The notes below the pieces were generated by a model. It was not told the origin of the DNA. It searched no databases and worked only from the letters and a program-made list of their open reading frames with translations. Of a stretch of DNA of 40,000 nt, positions 15,900 through 23,665 are shown in pieces (the stretch's first letter is position 1; each line of letters starts with the position of its first letter). Made by a program: the position numbers and the translations under genes. This stretch comes from Minisyncoccota bacterium. GTDB lineage: Bacteria > Patescibacteriota > Minisyncoccia > Phycocordibacterales > Phycocordibacteraceae. The stretch lies in assembly GCA_017991635.1 (NCBI GenBank), contig JAGOQE010000004.1:1-40000 (forward strand), given 5' to 3'.

Positions 15900-16883
15900 T
15901 TATGAGTTTAGAAAATCAACAAAGATGTCTAGATTTTCAGACAGATATTCAATTCTCTTTTGATCGTCGAATAAGAATCCATCGACCCTTGTATTCTCTT
16001 TTACATAGTGTTCACTTTCGACCCAAAAGCCATGAATAGCCTTTACGAAAAATAATTGCACACCTCTTTTAATTTCATCTTTAGAAATTGGATACACGCT
16101 CGAATACGCCTTAAGATAGGTTTTTGCATTTTCAAGATCCGTCTCAGTAACCTCTGCTGTCAGCAAGCCATAGATCATTGAACGGAACAATTCATAGGTG
16201 CGAGGCGAGTAATTCGTTTTTTCAAAATCAAAAACATACTGAACAGCATCGTGCTGATCAAAGAAAACGTTATGATCGAGGTAGTCACCATGCACTAAAT
16301 GGTCGCACTGCAAATTAAAGCTCTCAAAACGTAAGGTATTTGCTAACAGTAAATCTTTCTTCATGTACACACTCTCTAGCGCAGCTTTGTCAAAAGCATC
16401 AAGGGGGTCTTTCGCCTCAATCTGAATAAGAATATCTTCAATCTTCTTGAAAGTTTTTTCTTTATCCTCAATCTTAAAATGATCGTCAATTACTAACTGT
16501 GAGTTTTTACCCAAAAGGTGTATTTGTCCCAGCATCTCACCCATAGAAACAATTGCTGATTTTGTTAATGCACCTCTCTCAATATGTCTGCCATTAACAA
16601 ATGGAAAAACCGCGTAATACGCATTGCTAAACTCAAAAAATGTCTCTCCTGTTAGAAGTGGTATGGGGAGAATTACAGGGATTCCGCCATCAGCAAAATA
16701 TTTTTTGGAGGCGTGAATTTCTCTAATTCTTTTTGAATCATCAAATCTGTACTTCTTAAGAAAGAATTTCTGAGTACCACTTGAAATAACGTAGTTCTCG
16801 CTTAGAAAGCCTTTATCAACTTTTTCTGAGATAGAAACACATATTCCATATGCTGCATTAATCTTATTTAGAATTTCCTCCAC
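15900..16883 (-). CDS. APH-family phosphotransferase (aminoglycoside/choline kinase-like), 327 aa
   Basis: Protein-kinase-like small-molecule phosphotransferase. The catalytic loop HLVHGDYLDHNVFFD (near residues 192-206, HGDxxxxN type) and the metal-binding motif VFDFEKT (near 216-222) are intact. The N-terminal lobe has FFLKKYRFDD with the ATP-binding Lys. The overall form recalls homoserine kinase type II or SrkA-like enzymes; the substrate is unknown and antibiotic resistance should not be assumed. The start is GTG at 16883: a perfect extended -10, TGC-TATAAT (hexamer 16895-16890), ends 6 bases before it, predicting a leaderless GTG-start transcript. The gene is visibly AT-richer than everything around it, with codons such as AAA, TTT and ATT preferred, which suggests a foreign origin. 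Confidence 0.88.
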   Translation of the reverse strand: MEEILNKINAAYGICVSISEKVDKGFLSENYVISSGTQKFFLKKYRFDDSKRIREIHASKKYFADGGIPVILPIPLLTGETFFEFSNAYYAVFPFVNGRHIERGALTKSAIVSMGEMLGQIHLLGKNSQLVIDDHFKIEDKEKTFKKIEDILIQIEAKDPLDAFDKAALESVYMKKDLLLANTLRFESFNLQCDHLVHGDYLDHNVFFDQHDAVQYVFDFEKTNYSPRTYELFRSMIYGLLTAEVTETDLENAKTYLKAYSSVYPISKDEIKRGVQLFFVKAIHGFWVESEHYVKENTRVDGFLFDDQKRIEYLSENLDIFVDFLNS

Positions 16884-16926
16884 GGCATTATTATAGCAAT
16901 CGAGGAGACCTGACCAGTCTCAAAGA

Positions 16927-17508
16927 CTAAAGACCTTTTAAAAACCTTCGGCGGTGTAGTGGCGTGAGCCCATTCTTCTCTATAGCCTCATAGTGCGCCT
17001 TTGTGCCGTAGCCCTTATGTTTTTCAAAACCATACTCAGGATAGGATTTTGCATACTCACACATCAAACGGTCACGTGAGACCTTCGCCACAATTGAGGC
17101 AAGCATGATAGAAGGAATAAGACCGTCGCCTCCAACTACAGTCTCTTGCGTGTAACCTGGTGGCGCGGACAACAGTCCATCCAGATATACCTTTCCCTCT
17201 GAGGTAACGGGGAGAAGTTCTTCTACTCCTTTCCATACCGAACGACGTACCACTTCTGTAAGTCCAAGCTCATCAATAGCATCGGCTTCTTCGTATAACA
17301 CTACGTACCTAATTCCCTGTTCCTCTTTGATCGCTTCAAGTTCATTAAAAATTTTCTCACGTTTCTTTTCGGTAAGTTGCTTTGAGTCGTTCAAGGTTGG
17401 AAACAGCGCAAGGAGATCAATGTCCTCGGGCACAGACACGACACCAATAGAAAGGGGTCCTGCTAGAGGTCCTCTTCCTGCTTCGTCTACTCCCAAAATG
17501 AAATTCAT
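16927..17508 (-). CDS. rnhB: Ribonuclease HII, 193 aa
   Basis: Cleaves RNA in RNA-DNA hybrids and at single ribonucleotides in DNA. Motifs: GVDEAGRGPLAGPL with D8 and E9, NDSKQLTEKKRE, KVYLDG with D110, and GGDGLIPSIMLASIVAKVSRDR with D128 as the remaining acid (that stretch is split by no gap). The C-terminal part YGFEKHKGYGTKAHYEAI and LTPLHRRRF is typical. Length is normal for RNase HII. A TACACT -10-like hexamer (17521-17516) ends 7 bases before the ATG, with no Shine-Dalgarno. Confidence 0.96.
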   Translation of the reverse strand: MNFILGVDEAGRGPLAGPLSIGVVSVPEDIDLLALFPTLNDSKQLTEKKREKIFNELEAIKEEQGIRYVVLYEEADAIDELGLTEVVRRSVWKGVEELLPVTSEGKVYLDGLLSAPPGYTQETVVGGDGLIPSIMLASIVAKVSRDRLMCEYAKSYPEYGFEKHKGYGTKAHYEAIEKNGLTPLHRRRFLKGL

Positions 17509-17540
17509 AAAACCAAGTGTACTCTCTCTGTATATAAAAA

Positions 17541-17590
17541 TCGCGCCGCATTCATCCCAAAATGAATACGGCGGTGTAAATGCGGCGCGA
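17541..17590 (-). terminator. Terminator after the 17606-18112 gene, with two alternative folds
   Basis: Outer 12-bp stem TCGCGCCGCATT/AATGCGGCGCGA followed on the minus strand by TTTTTATAT. Inside it, CCGCATTCAT/ATGAAT-AC-GGCGG can form a competing hairpin that uses the same CCGCATT bases. The two folds exclude each other. Confidence 0.75.
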
Positions 17591-17605
17591 TGGCCGCTTG
17601 TAAGC

Positions 17606-18112
17606 TTATGCCGACTGGTCGGCGAATTCCGGTGCGGATTCTTCAGTGTGCGGCGTCAAGTCGCGCACGAGGTGCGAGACGTTGAAGTACGCCGTCGAGA
17701 AAAGAAGAATCAGACCAATAGGGAGAGCAAATTCCTCGCCATACGCAAAAATAACGCAGGCAGAAATGCTCATCAAGAGAACCGCGAGTATGCGCGGCCA
17801 ACGATAGATGAGGCTCTCTCCGAGAGAGCGCATGTACGAAGTCACGCGTTGCGTGTTCGTTTCAAGGCTCAAGAAGCCTAGGTGAAAGGCGGCCAAGAGT
17901 CCGCCGACAATGAGTGTTCCTGTGAGAGAACATCCAAGGGCGAGCAGGGTCCCAAGCGCACGTGCGCTCAAAGGGCCGTCAACGATCACCGGCCACGCCG
18001 GAATATAAGCAGGTCCGAAAATAGATACAAAAAATACCGGCAGACCCACGAGGAGCACGCCAGAAATGTACCCTTCCCAGACCGCAAGCGGTCGAGTTGA
18101 TTGCTGTTGCAT
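17606..18112 (-). CDS. Hypothetical four-TM membrane protein, 168 aa
   Basis: No family recognised. Four hydrophobic segments are visible: ISGVLLVGLPVFFVSIFG (about 15-35), LGTLLALGCSLTGTLIVGGL (52-75), ILAVLLMSISACVIFAYG (105-125) and FALPIGLILLFSTAYF (127-145). A polar acidic tail (TPHTEESAPEFADQSA) follows. GC-rich compared with neighbours. It has a near-consensus promoter (18163-18191), a leader of about 50 bases with a hairpin (18136-18149), a GGAG Shine-Dalgarno 9 bases before the ATG, and its own terminator. Divergent from dnaE. This is the same gene plan as at 3218, 6018, 26470 and 31377. Confidence 0.8.
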   Translation of the reverse strand: MQQQSTRPLAVWEGYISGVLLVGLPVFFVSIFGPAYIPAWPVIVDGPLSARALGTLLALGCSLTGTLIVGGLLAAFHLGFLSLETNTQRVTSYMRSLGESLIYRWPRILAVLLMSISACVIFAYGEEFALPIGLILLFSTAYFNVSHLVRDLTPHTEESAPEFADQSA

Positions 18113-18135
18113 TGTAAAGAACTCCAGCTGTCGAA

Positions 18136-18191
18136 AAGCATTATTGCTTGTCGTACTTATTAATTATAGCACAAAGACGGTCAGAAATCAA
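18136..18191 (-). promoter_or_regulatory. Promoter and leader hairpin of the 17606-18112 gene
   Basis: Minus strand: TTGATT (18191-18186), 17-base spacer ending TGC, TATAAT (18168-18163). The leader contains AAGCA-ATAA-TGCTT (18149-18136), then CTGGAG as the Shine-Dalgarno. The region also holds the dnaE promoter on the other strand. Confidence 0.75.
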
Positions 18192-18221
18192 TATTCGCCT
18201 GATTTGGTATTCTATAGAGAC

Positions 18222-21200
18222 ATGTCGTTTGTCCACCTCCACGTCCACTCACACTACTCCTTCCTTCAGGCACTTCCGAAAGTTCCGGAACTTATTAAAA
18301 CTGCAAAAGAGATGGGACTTGAAGCTATCGCCCTTACCGACGCCGGAAACATGCATGGCGCTATCGACCTCTATAAGGAAGGCATTAAAAAAGGGGTGAA
18401 GCCCATTTTCGGTGTCGACGCATACCTTGCACCGAATTCTCGTCACGAGCGCGACCCAAACGAAAAGCGTTCTCGCCTGGTCTTACTTGCTGAAAACTAT
18501 GAGGGCTACCAGAACCTTATGGCCCTCATTACGAAATCCTTTACTGAAGGCATGCACGAGCGCCCACGCATGGACATGGAAATTCTGAAAGAACACCATG
18601 CGGGACTCATTGCCCTCCTTCCTTCTTTCTCCGGTGATGTTGCTCGCCTCCTCTCCCTTGGTGATTCTGATGGTGCCGAAGCAGTCCTTTCTGAATACAT
18701 TTCAGTCTTTGGCAAAGACAATGTCTTTCTTGAAATCACCCACCACCCAAAGGCTGAAGGGCACCACGAGCGCATGCGTGCGATTGTGTCTCTTGGTAAG
18801 AAGGCTGGTGTCCCTGTCGTCGCTCAACATGACGTCTACTATCTAAAACCTGAAGATCGCGAGGCGTGTGCTGTCCTTCGTCGTATTGCACAGGGCGGGC
18901 GCGGATACAACGAGGAAGAAGATTTCTCATTTGTGAGTGAAGAGAAGATTCGTTCCTGGTTTGATTGGGTTCCTGAATCAATTGATACTTCAGGCGAGAT
19001 TGCGAAGCGGTGTACGGTAGAGCTTGAGCTTGGGAAATGGGTCTTTCCTAACCTCCCTGTTGCAGAAGGCTTCAAAGATTACGCTGACGAGCTCCGCGCT
19101 AAAACATACATAGGTATCAAAACACGCGGTCTTGAAGAGACACCTGAACTTGTGAAGCGTATTGAGTACGAACTTGAAGTCATTATTGATAAAGGCTTCG
19201 CCCCGTACTTCCTTGTAGTGTCCGACCTTCTCACCTTTGCTAAGGAATCAGGCATTCTCACCACAACACGTGGTTCCGCTGCGGGTTCTCTAGTCTCATA
19301 CCTTGTCGGCATCACCAACGTCGATCCGATGGCATACAAGCTTCCCTTTGAGCGTTTCTTGAATCCTGAACGACCTAAGGCGCCAGATATTGATATGGAC
19401 TACGCCGATAATAGGCGTGATGAAATCATTCAGTATGCACGTAGAAAGTACGGTGCTGATCACGTAGCGCAGATTGGAACATTTGGCACCATGATGGCAC
19501 GCGCAGCGGTGCGCGATGTGGCACGCGCTCTTGGACACTCCTACGGCGTGGGTGACCGTATTGCAAAACTTATTCCTATGGGCTCTCAGGGATTCCCTAT
19601 GACGGTGAAGCGCGCCCTTGAGATGGAAGAAGAATTACGCACACTCTATGGCGAAGATGATGACGCTAAAGAAATTATTGACCTCGCACAAAAGATTGAA
19701 GGCTCGGCGCGACAAACAGGCGTGCACGCTGCGGGCGTGGTGATTTCACCAACGCCACTTACCCTATGGTCACCACTTCAGACTGACCCGAAAACAGGAA
19801 AGCTTATTACGCAGTACGACATGCACGCCATTGAGGATGCAGGTCTGTTGAAGTTCGACTTTCTTGGTATTAAAAACCTCGCCATCCTCGCAGACAGCGT
19901 TGCGCGCGTAAAGGAAACTCGTGGCATTGCTATTGATATTGAAAACGTACCTCTTGATGACGAGACTACTTTTACCATGCTTGCCAAAGGAGACACGGAA
20001 GGAACCTTCCAGCTAAACGGCTCAGGTATGACGCGCTATTTGAAGGAACTACGCCCCACAAGCATTCACGACATTAACGCCATGGTGGCTCTGTATCGCC
20101 CTGGTCCGATGGAAACTATTCCTCAGTACATTGAACGCAAGAGAACTCCTGGTCTTATTCACTACATGGACGAGCGCATGAAGGAATACCTCGATGCGTC
20201 CTACGGACTTCTCGTCTACCAAGACGACGTGCTTTTGACTGCCATCACACTTGGTGGGTACTCATGGCTTGAAGCTGACACCTTGCGTAAGGCGATGGGT
20301 AAAAAAATTCCTGCAGAAATGGAAGCGCAGAAGGAAAAACTCTTGAAGGGATTTATTGAGTACGGAAAGCTTACTCCCCACAAAGCCGAGATGATTTGGA
20401 AGCTGATTGAACCGTTTGCTGCGTACGGTTTTAACAAGGCGCACGCTGCAAGTTACGGAAAGGTGGCATATCAAACTGCGTACATGAAGGCCAACTACAC
20501 GGTGGAATACATGGCCGCTGTGTTGACCGCTGACTCGGGCGACACAGAATCTATCGCTATCTTTGTTGCTGAATGTGAACGACTAAATATCCCTGTCCTT
20601 CCCCCTGACATTAATGAAAGCAACACTGACTTCACCGTTATTTCTGACAAGGACGGTGTTCCCACAGCAATTCGTTTTGGGCTTTCCTCAATTAAAAACT
20701 TTGGTGAAGGAATTGCTGAGGCCATCATGCACGAGCGCAAAAATAAGGGCGCCTTTACTTCCCTCTCAGAATTCCTTTCACGTGTTGAGGAGAAAAGTTT
20801 GAACCGAAAATCTCTTGAAGCACTCATTAAGTGTGGCGCTCTCGACAGCATCAAGCCCGCACACACGGGACGCTTGGACCTCCTTGCTCATATTGAAATT
20901 CTTCTCTCCTTCCACAGAGACGCTACTCAGAAAATGCCCCAAGACTCCCTCTTTGGTACCTTGCGCACGCCTGAACTTGTTCTTCCAAAGGAAGAGCCTC
21001 GTGAAGTCTCACTTGGCGAGATGCTTATTTGGGAGAAGGAACTTTTGGGTATTTACGTTTCAGGACACCCTCTTGATGCACATCAAGACATGCTTGATAA
21101 GGCGAAGATGACCATCTCAGACGTTCTTATTGACCCTCGTGCAGGGCAGCCCGTTATTCTCCCTGTACTTGTTGAGGACGTACGAACCATTCTCACCAAG

Positions 21201-21389
21201 AAGGGCGATAAGATGGCCTTTGTTCGCTTCTCAGATAAGACAGGTGGCATTGAAGCAGTACTGTTTCCAAAGCTATACAAGGAACACCAGGCTGCACTTA
21301 GTCCTGGAACCTGTCTTCTGATTAAGGGCAACGTGTCACTTCGAAATGGTGAGACATCACTTTCTATTGAGGGAGCGAAGATACTCTGA
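18222..21389 (+). CDS. dnaE: DNA polymerase III alpha subunit DnaE, 1055 aa
   Basis: Replicative DNA polymerase. The PHP domain (about 1-210) opens FVHLHVHSHYS. The metal-site motif usually TDHGN reads LTDAGNM, and the late motif usually NDVHYL reads QHDVYYL, so at least two PHP metal ligands are lost and the domain is probably not an active nuclease. The polymerase catalytic motif PDIDMDYADNRRDEII sits near 388. YRPGPMETIPQYIERK, YGLLVYQDDVLL (near 663) and GYSWLEADTLRKAMGKK follow, then the helix-hairpin-helix region and a C-terminal OB fold (PVILPVLVEDVRTILTKKGD). The start at 18222 is supported by TGG-TATTCT (hexamer 18208-18213) ending 8 bases upstream; the frame open to 18066 overlaps the divergent gene. 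Confidence 0.97.
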   Translation: MSFVHLHVHSHYSFLQALPKVPELIKTAKEMGLEAIALTDAGNMHGAIDLYKEGIKKGVKPIFGVDAYLAPNSRHERDPNEKRSRLVLLAENYEGYQNLMALITKSFTEGMHERPRMDMEILKEHHAGLIALLPSFSGDVARLLSLGDSDGAEAVLSEYISVFGKDNVFLEITHHPKAEGHHERMRAIVSLGKKAGVPVVAQHDVYYLKPEDREACAVLRRIAQGGRGYNEEEDFSFVSEEKIRSWFDWVPESIDTSGEIAKRCTVELELGKWVFPNLPVAEGFKDYADELRAKTYIGIKTRGLEETPELVKRIEYELEVIIDKGFAPYFLVVSDLLTFAKESGILTTTRGSAAGSLVSYLVGITNVDPMAYKLPFERFLNPERPKAPDIDMDYADNRRDEIIQYARRKYGADHVAQIGTFGTMMARAAVRDVARALGHSYGVGDRIAKLIPMGSQGFPMTVKRALEMEEELRTLYGEDDDAKEIIDLAQKIEGSARQTGVHAAGVVISPTPLTLWSPLQTDPKTGKLITQYDMHAIEDAGLLKFDFLGIKNLAILADSVARVKETRGIAIDIENVPLDDETTFTMLAKGDTEGTFQLNGSGMTRYLKELRPTSIHDINAMVALYRPGPMETIPQYIERKRTPGLIHYMDERMKEYLDASYGLLVYQDDVLLTAITLGGYSWLEADTLRKAMGKKIPAEMEAQKEKLLKGFIEYGKLTPHKAEMIWKLIEPFAAYGFNKAHAASYGKVAYQTAYMKANYTVEYMAAVLTADSGDTESIAIFVAECERLNIPVLPPDINESNTDFTVISDKDGVPTAIRFGLSSIKNFGEGIAEAIMHERKNKGAFTSLSEFLSRVEEKSLNRKSLEALIKCGALDSIKPAHTGRLDLLAHIEILLSFHRDATQKMPQDSLFGTLRTPELVLPKEEPREVSLGEMLIWEKELLGIYVSGHPLDAHQDMLDKAKMTISDVLIDPRAGQPVILPVLVEDVRTILTKKGDKMAFVRFSDKTGGIEAVLFPKLYKEHQAALSPGTCLLIKGNVSLRNGETSLSIEGAKIL

Positions 21390-21434
21390 TATAACTCACG
21401 CAGAAACTTGAACCCAGGGCGCGGGAGAAACACT

Positions 21435-21866
21435 ATGCGTGCAAACACAACGGCACACGCAATACTCGACAGACATGCTGAAGCATTTATTGCGGAACTT
21501 CGGGAAGCAGAATTCATAGACCGTGGTCAAGGTCAGTACCTTGACCCCGCAGATGTGAAAGCTGCATTCATGGGACCAATACAAGACGCCATGCAAAAGG
21601 AACGTCTTCGTCCTCTGACTCAGAAAATTCGCTTGGAGGCAGAAAAGCTTCTGGACGACATGTCCCAAAAAGGACTTATTACTCCGGGGGCACGTGCACA
21701 TGTCGACCTAGACGACCTGGTCGACCGTGTCCGTAAGGTCCTTGCCCTCGCCTGGCTACCCACCTTAGGGGTGGAAGCCAGTAGCATGAAGCTCGGCCGG
21801 CTCGCTTTTAAAGCGCGCCGGCCGATTCGTCTTGTGCTATCCTCATACGTATATGGCCTCACTTGA
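21435..21866 (+). CDS. Hypothetical helical protein, 143 aa, overlapping hairpins and the thrS start
   Basis: No family recognised. Charged and mostly helical (AHAILDRHAEAFIAELREAE, PIQDAMQKERLRPLTQKIRL, VDLDDLVDRVRKVLALAW), with no membrane segment. The start at 21435 is favoured by GGGAG 7 bases upstream; the ATG-free stretch back to 21408 adds nothing. The last 35 codons pass through two strong hairpins (21753-21782 and 21793-21824) and through the thrS promoter. The stop lies 14 bases inside thrS in another frame. The tail (SSMKLGRLAFKARRPIRLVL) therefore looks unlike real protein, and an older stop may have been lost by frameshift. Reading frame good up to about 21750; the true end is uncertain. 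Confidence 0.6.
   Translation: MRANTTAHAILDRHAEAFIAELREAEFIDRGQGQYLDPADVKAAFMGPIQDAMQKERLRPLTQKIRLEAEKLLDDMSQKGLITPGARAHVDLDDLVDRVRKVLALAWLPTLGVEASSMKLGRLAFKARRPIRLVLSSYVYGLT
21753..21824 (+). terminator. Tandem hairpins before thrS, probable terminator
   Basis: Hairpin 1: CTGGCT/AGCCAG with inner CC-ACC/GGTGG (21753-21782). Hairpin 2: TCGGCCGGC/GCCGGCCGA with inner CGCTT/AAGCG (21792-21824), followed by TTCGTCTTGT. Both lie inside the open frame of the 21435 gene. Confidence 0.55.
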
Positions 21867-23604
21867 AGAAAAACGACACACCTTTGCTCACCTCTTGGCT
21901 GCAGCAGTCCAAGAACGCTACCCACACGCCCTCCCCACCATTGGCCCTGCAACAGAAACAGGCTTTTACTACGACTTTGACTTCTCTAAGGGTGACGCCC
22001 CAGGTGAAGCAGACCTTAAGGATATTGAGGAATCAATGCGCGATCTCCTCACTGACTGGACCGACATGACCGGTGTTGAAGTGTCTGCTGATGACGCCCT
22101 TGGTCGCTATACCCAAAACCCATACAAGACGGAGCTTATCCGTGACATTGTGGCGCGTGACGAAGTTATTACCCTCTACACTGCAGGAAACTTTACTGAC
22201 CTTTGTCGTGGAGGACATGCTGAGCATCCTGCTCGTGAACTTCTTAAGGATTCATTCTCACTTGAGCGCTTAGCGGGTGCGTATTGGAAAGGTGATGAAT
22301 CAAATGCCATGCTCACCCGTATTTATGGCCTTGCCTTTGACACCCTTGAAGAGCTCGAGGCATACAAAGCACAACAAGAAGAGGCGAAGAAGAGAGACCA
22401 CCGCATCCTCGGCGAAAAACTCGACCTCTTTCATTTTGACGAGGCGATTGGTAAAGGTCTTCCTATCTGGCTTCCCAAAGGAAACATCATCAAAGAAGAA
22501 CTTGAAGCATGGGCCAAGGAAACTGAACGTGCATGGGGTTATGACCGAGTAACTACCCCCATCATCACGAAGGAAGACCTCTTCTACACATCGGGGCACC
22601 TTCCACTTTATAAGGACAGCATGTACGCGCCTATTCAAATTGAGGACGCTAATTTCTACATAAAGCCGATGAACTGTCCGTTCCACCACAAGGCTTTTGC
22701 TGCTCGACCAAAAAGCTACCGTGACCTCCCTGTTCGCCTTGCCGAATACGGATGGTGTCACCGCTATGAAGACTCAGGCAGTCTCTTTGGTCTTATGCGC
22801 GTACGTGGCATGCAAATGAATGATGCGCACATTTATGTATCACGCGAAGAGGCAGTACACGAATTTGTGCAGGTGATTAAGCTTCATGAGTACTTCTACA
22901 AGACACTGGGTATTGAAAACTATGAAATGGAGCTCGCCCTTCGCGACCCGGAGAACATGGAAAAGTACCATGGCGACGAGGAAGATTGGAAGGACGCAGA
23001 GAGCATGACTCGCGAGGCGATGGAACAGTCTGGAGTTCCCTACAAGGTGGTCAATGAGGGAGCGGCGTTCTATGGCCCTAAGATGGATTTCCAAATCTAC
23101 TCTTCAATCGGACGTTCGTTCACTGCGTCGACCAATCAGCTCGATCTCTTTATGGGTAAGCGCTTTTCACTTGAGTACACCGACAAGGACGGCTCTAAGA
23201 AGGTGCCCGCAATCATCCACCGTGCACCACTTGGAACGCATGAGCGCTTTATTGGATTCTTGATTGAGCACTTTGCAGGCGCCTTCCCTACGTGGCTCGC
23301 GCCTGTACAGGTACGCATTCTTCCTGTCTCAGACAAGCACCATACGTACGGCAAGGAAGTAAAAGATGCCCTCTATGCAGCTGGAGTACGCGTTGAATTT
23401 GATGACGCGAGTGAGTCACTCGGAAAGAAGATTCGCGCTTCTAAAACCGAAAAGATTCCCTACATGATTGTGCTTGGAGATAAAGAAGTTGAAGCAAACG
23501 CTCTCACGGTTGAAAAGCGAAACGGAGAGAAGCTTGAAAATGTAACCATTGCTCATTTTGTTGAGTTGATTACAAAGGAAATCAAAGATCGAGCGCTTTC
23601 CTAG
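21853..23604 (+). CDS. thrS: Threonyl-tRNA synthetase lacking the TGS domain, 583 aa
   Basis: Class II synthetase charging tRNA-Thr. The protein starts directly in the N2 editing domain: HTFAHLLAAAVQ (H9, H13) and IGPATETGFYYDFDF; the second part has DLCRGGHAEHP (Cys and His of the editing site). The usual N-terminal TGS domain of about 60 residues is absent. The catalytic core has MNCPFHHKAF (zinc Cys), HRYEDSGSLFGLMRVRGM (motif 2), NDAHIY (zinc His) and IIHRAPLGTHERF (zinc His and motif 3). The anticodon-binding domain ends the protein (ILPVSDKHHTYGKEV). TGC-TATCCT (hexamer 21838-21843) ends 9 bases before the ATG. A tRNA-Thr gene lies elsewhere in the window at 36267. Confidence 0.97.
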   Translation: MASLEEKRHTFAHLLAAAVQERYPHALPTIGPATETGFYYDFDFSKGDAPGEADLKDIEESMRDLLTDWTDMTGVEVSADDALGRYTQNPYKTELIRDIVARDEVITLYTAGNFTDLCRGGHAEHPARELLKDSFSLERLAGAYWKGDESNAMLTRIYGLAFDTLEELEAYKAQQEEAKKRDHRILGEKLDLFHFDEAIGKGLPIWLPKGNIIKEELEAWAKETERAWGYDRVTTPIITKEDLFYTSGHLPLYKDSMYAPIQIEDANFYIKPMNCPFHHKAFAARPKSYRDLPVRLAEYGWCHRYEDSGSLFGLMRVRGMQMNDAHIYVSREEAVHEFVQVIKLHEYFYKTLGIENYEMELALRDPENMEKYHGDEEDWKDAESMTREAMEQSGVPYKVVNEGAAFYGPKMDFQIYSSIGRSFTASTNQLDLFMGKRFSLEYTDKDGSKKVPAIIHRAPLGTHERFIGFLIEHFAGAFPTWLAPVQVRILPVSDKHHTYGKEVKDALYAAGVRVEFDDASESLGKKIRASKTEKIPYMIVLGDKEVEANALTVEKRNGEKLENVTIAHFVELITKEIKDRALS

Positions 23605-23612
23605 CAAGGAGT

Positions 23613-23656
23613 GAAATGAAAAACCGCGCGCCCTAGGGCGCGCGGTTTTTCATTTC
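23613..23656. terminator. Bidirectional terminator between thrS and the surface-protein gene
   Basis: A perfect 44-base palindrome, centred on CCCTAGGG, with GAAATGAAAAACCGCGCG on the left arm. T-runs lie on both outer sides, so it can end thrS (plus) and the convergent surface-protein gene (minus). Confidence 0.9.
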
Positions 23657-23665
23657 TATACTGCG

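Noticed and set aside
15900-16883. Antibiotic resistance gene
   Set aside because: APH-fold kinases act on many small molecules. Nothing in the sequence ties this one to aminoglycosides, so only the family is called.
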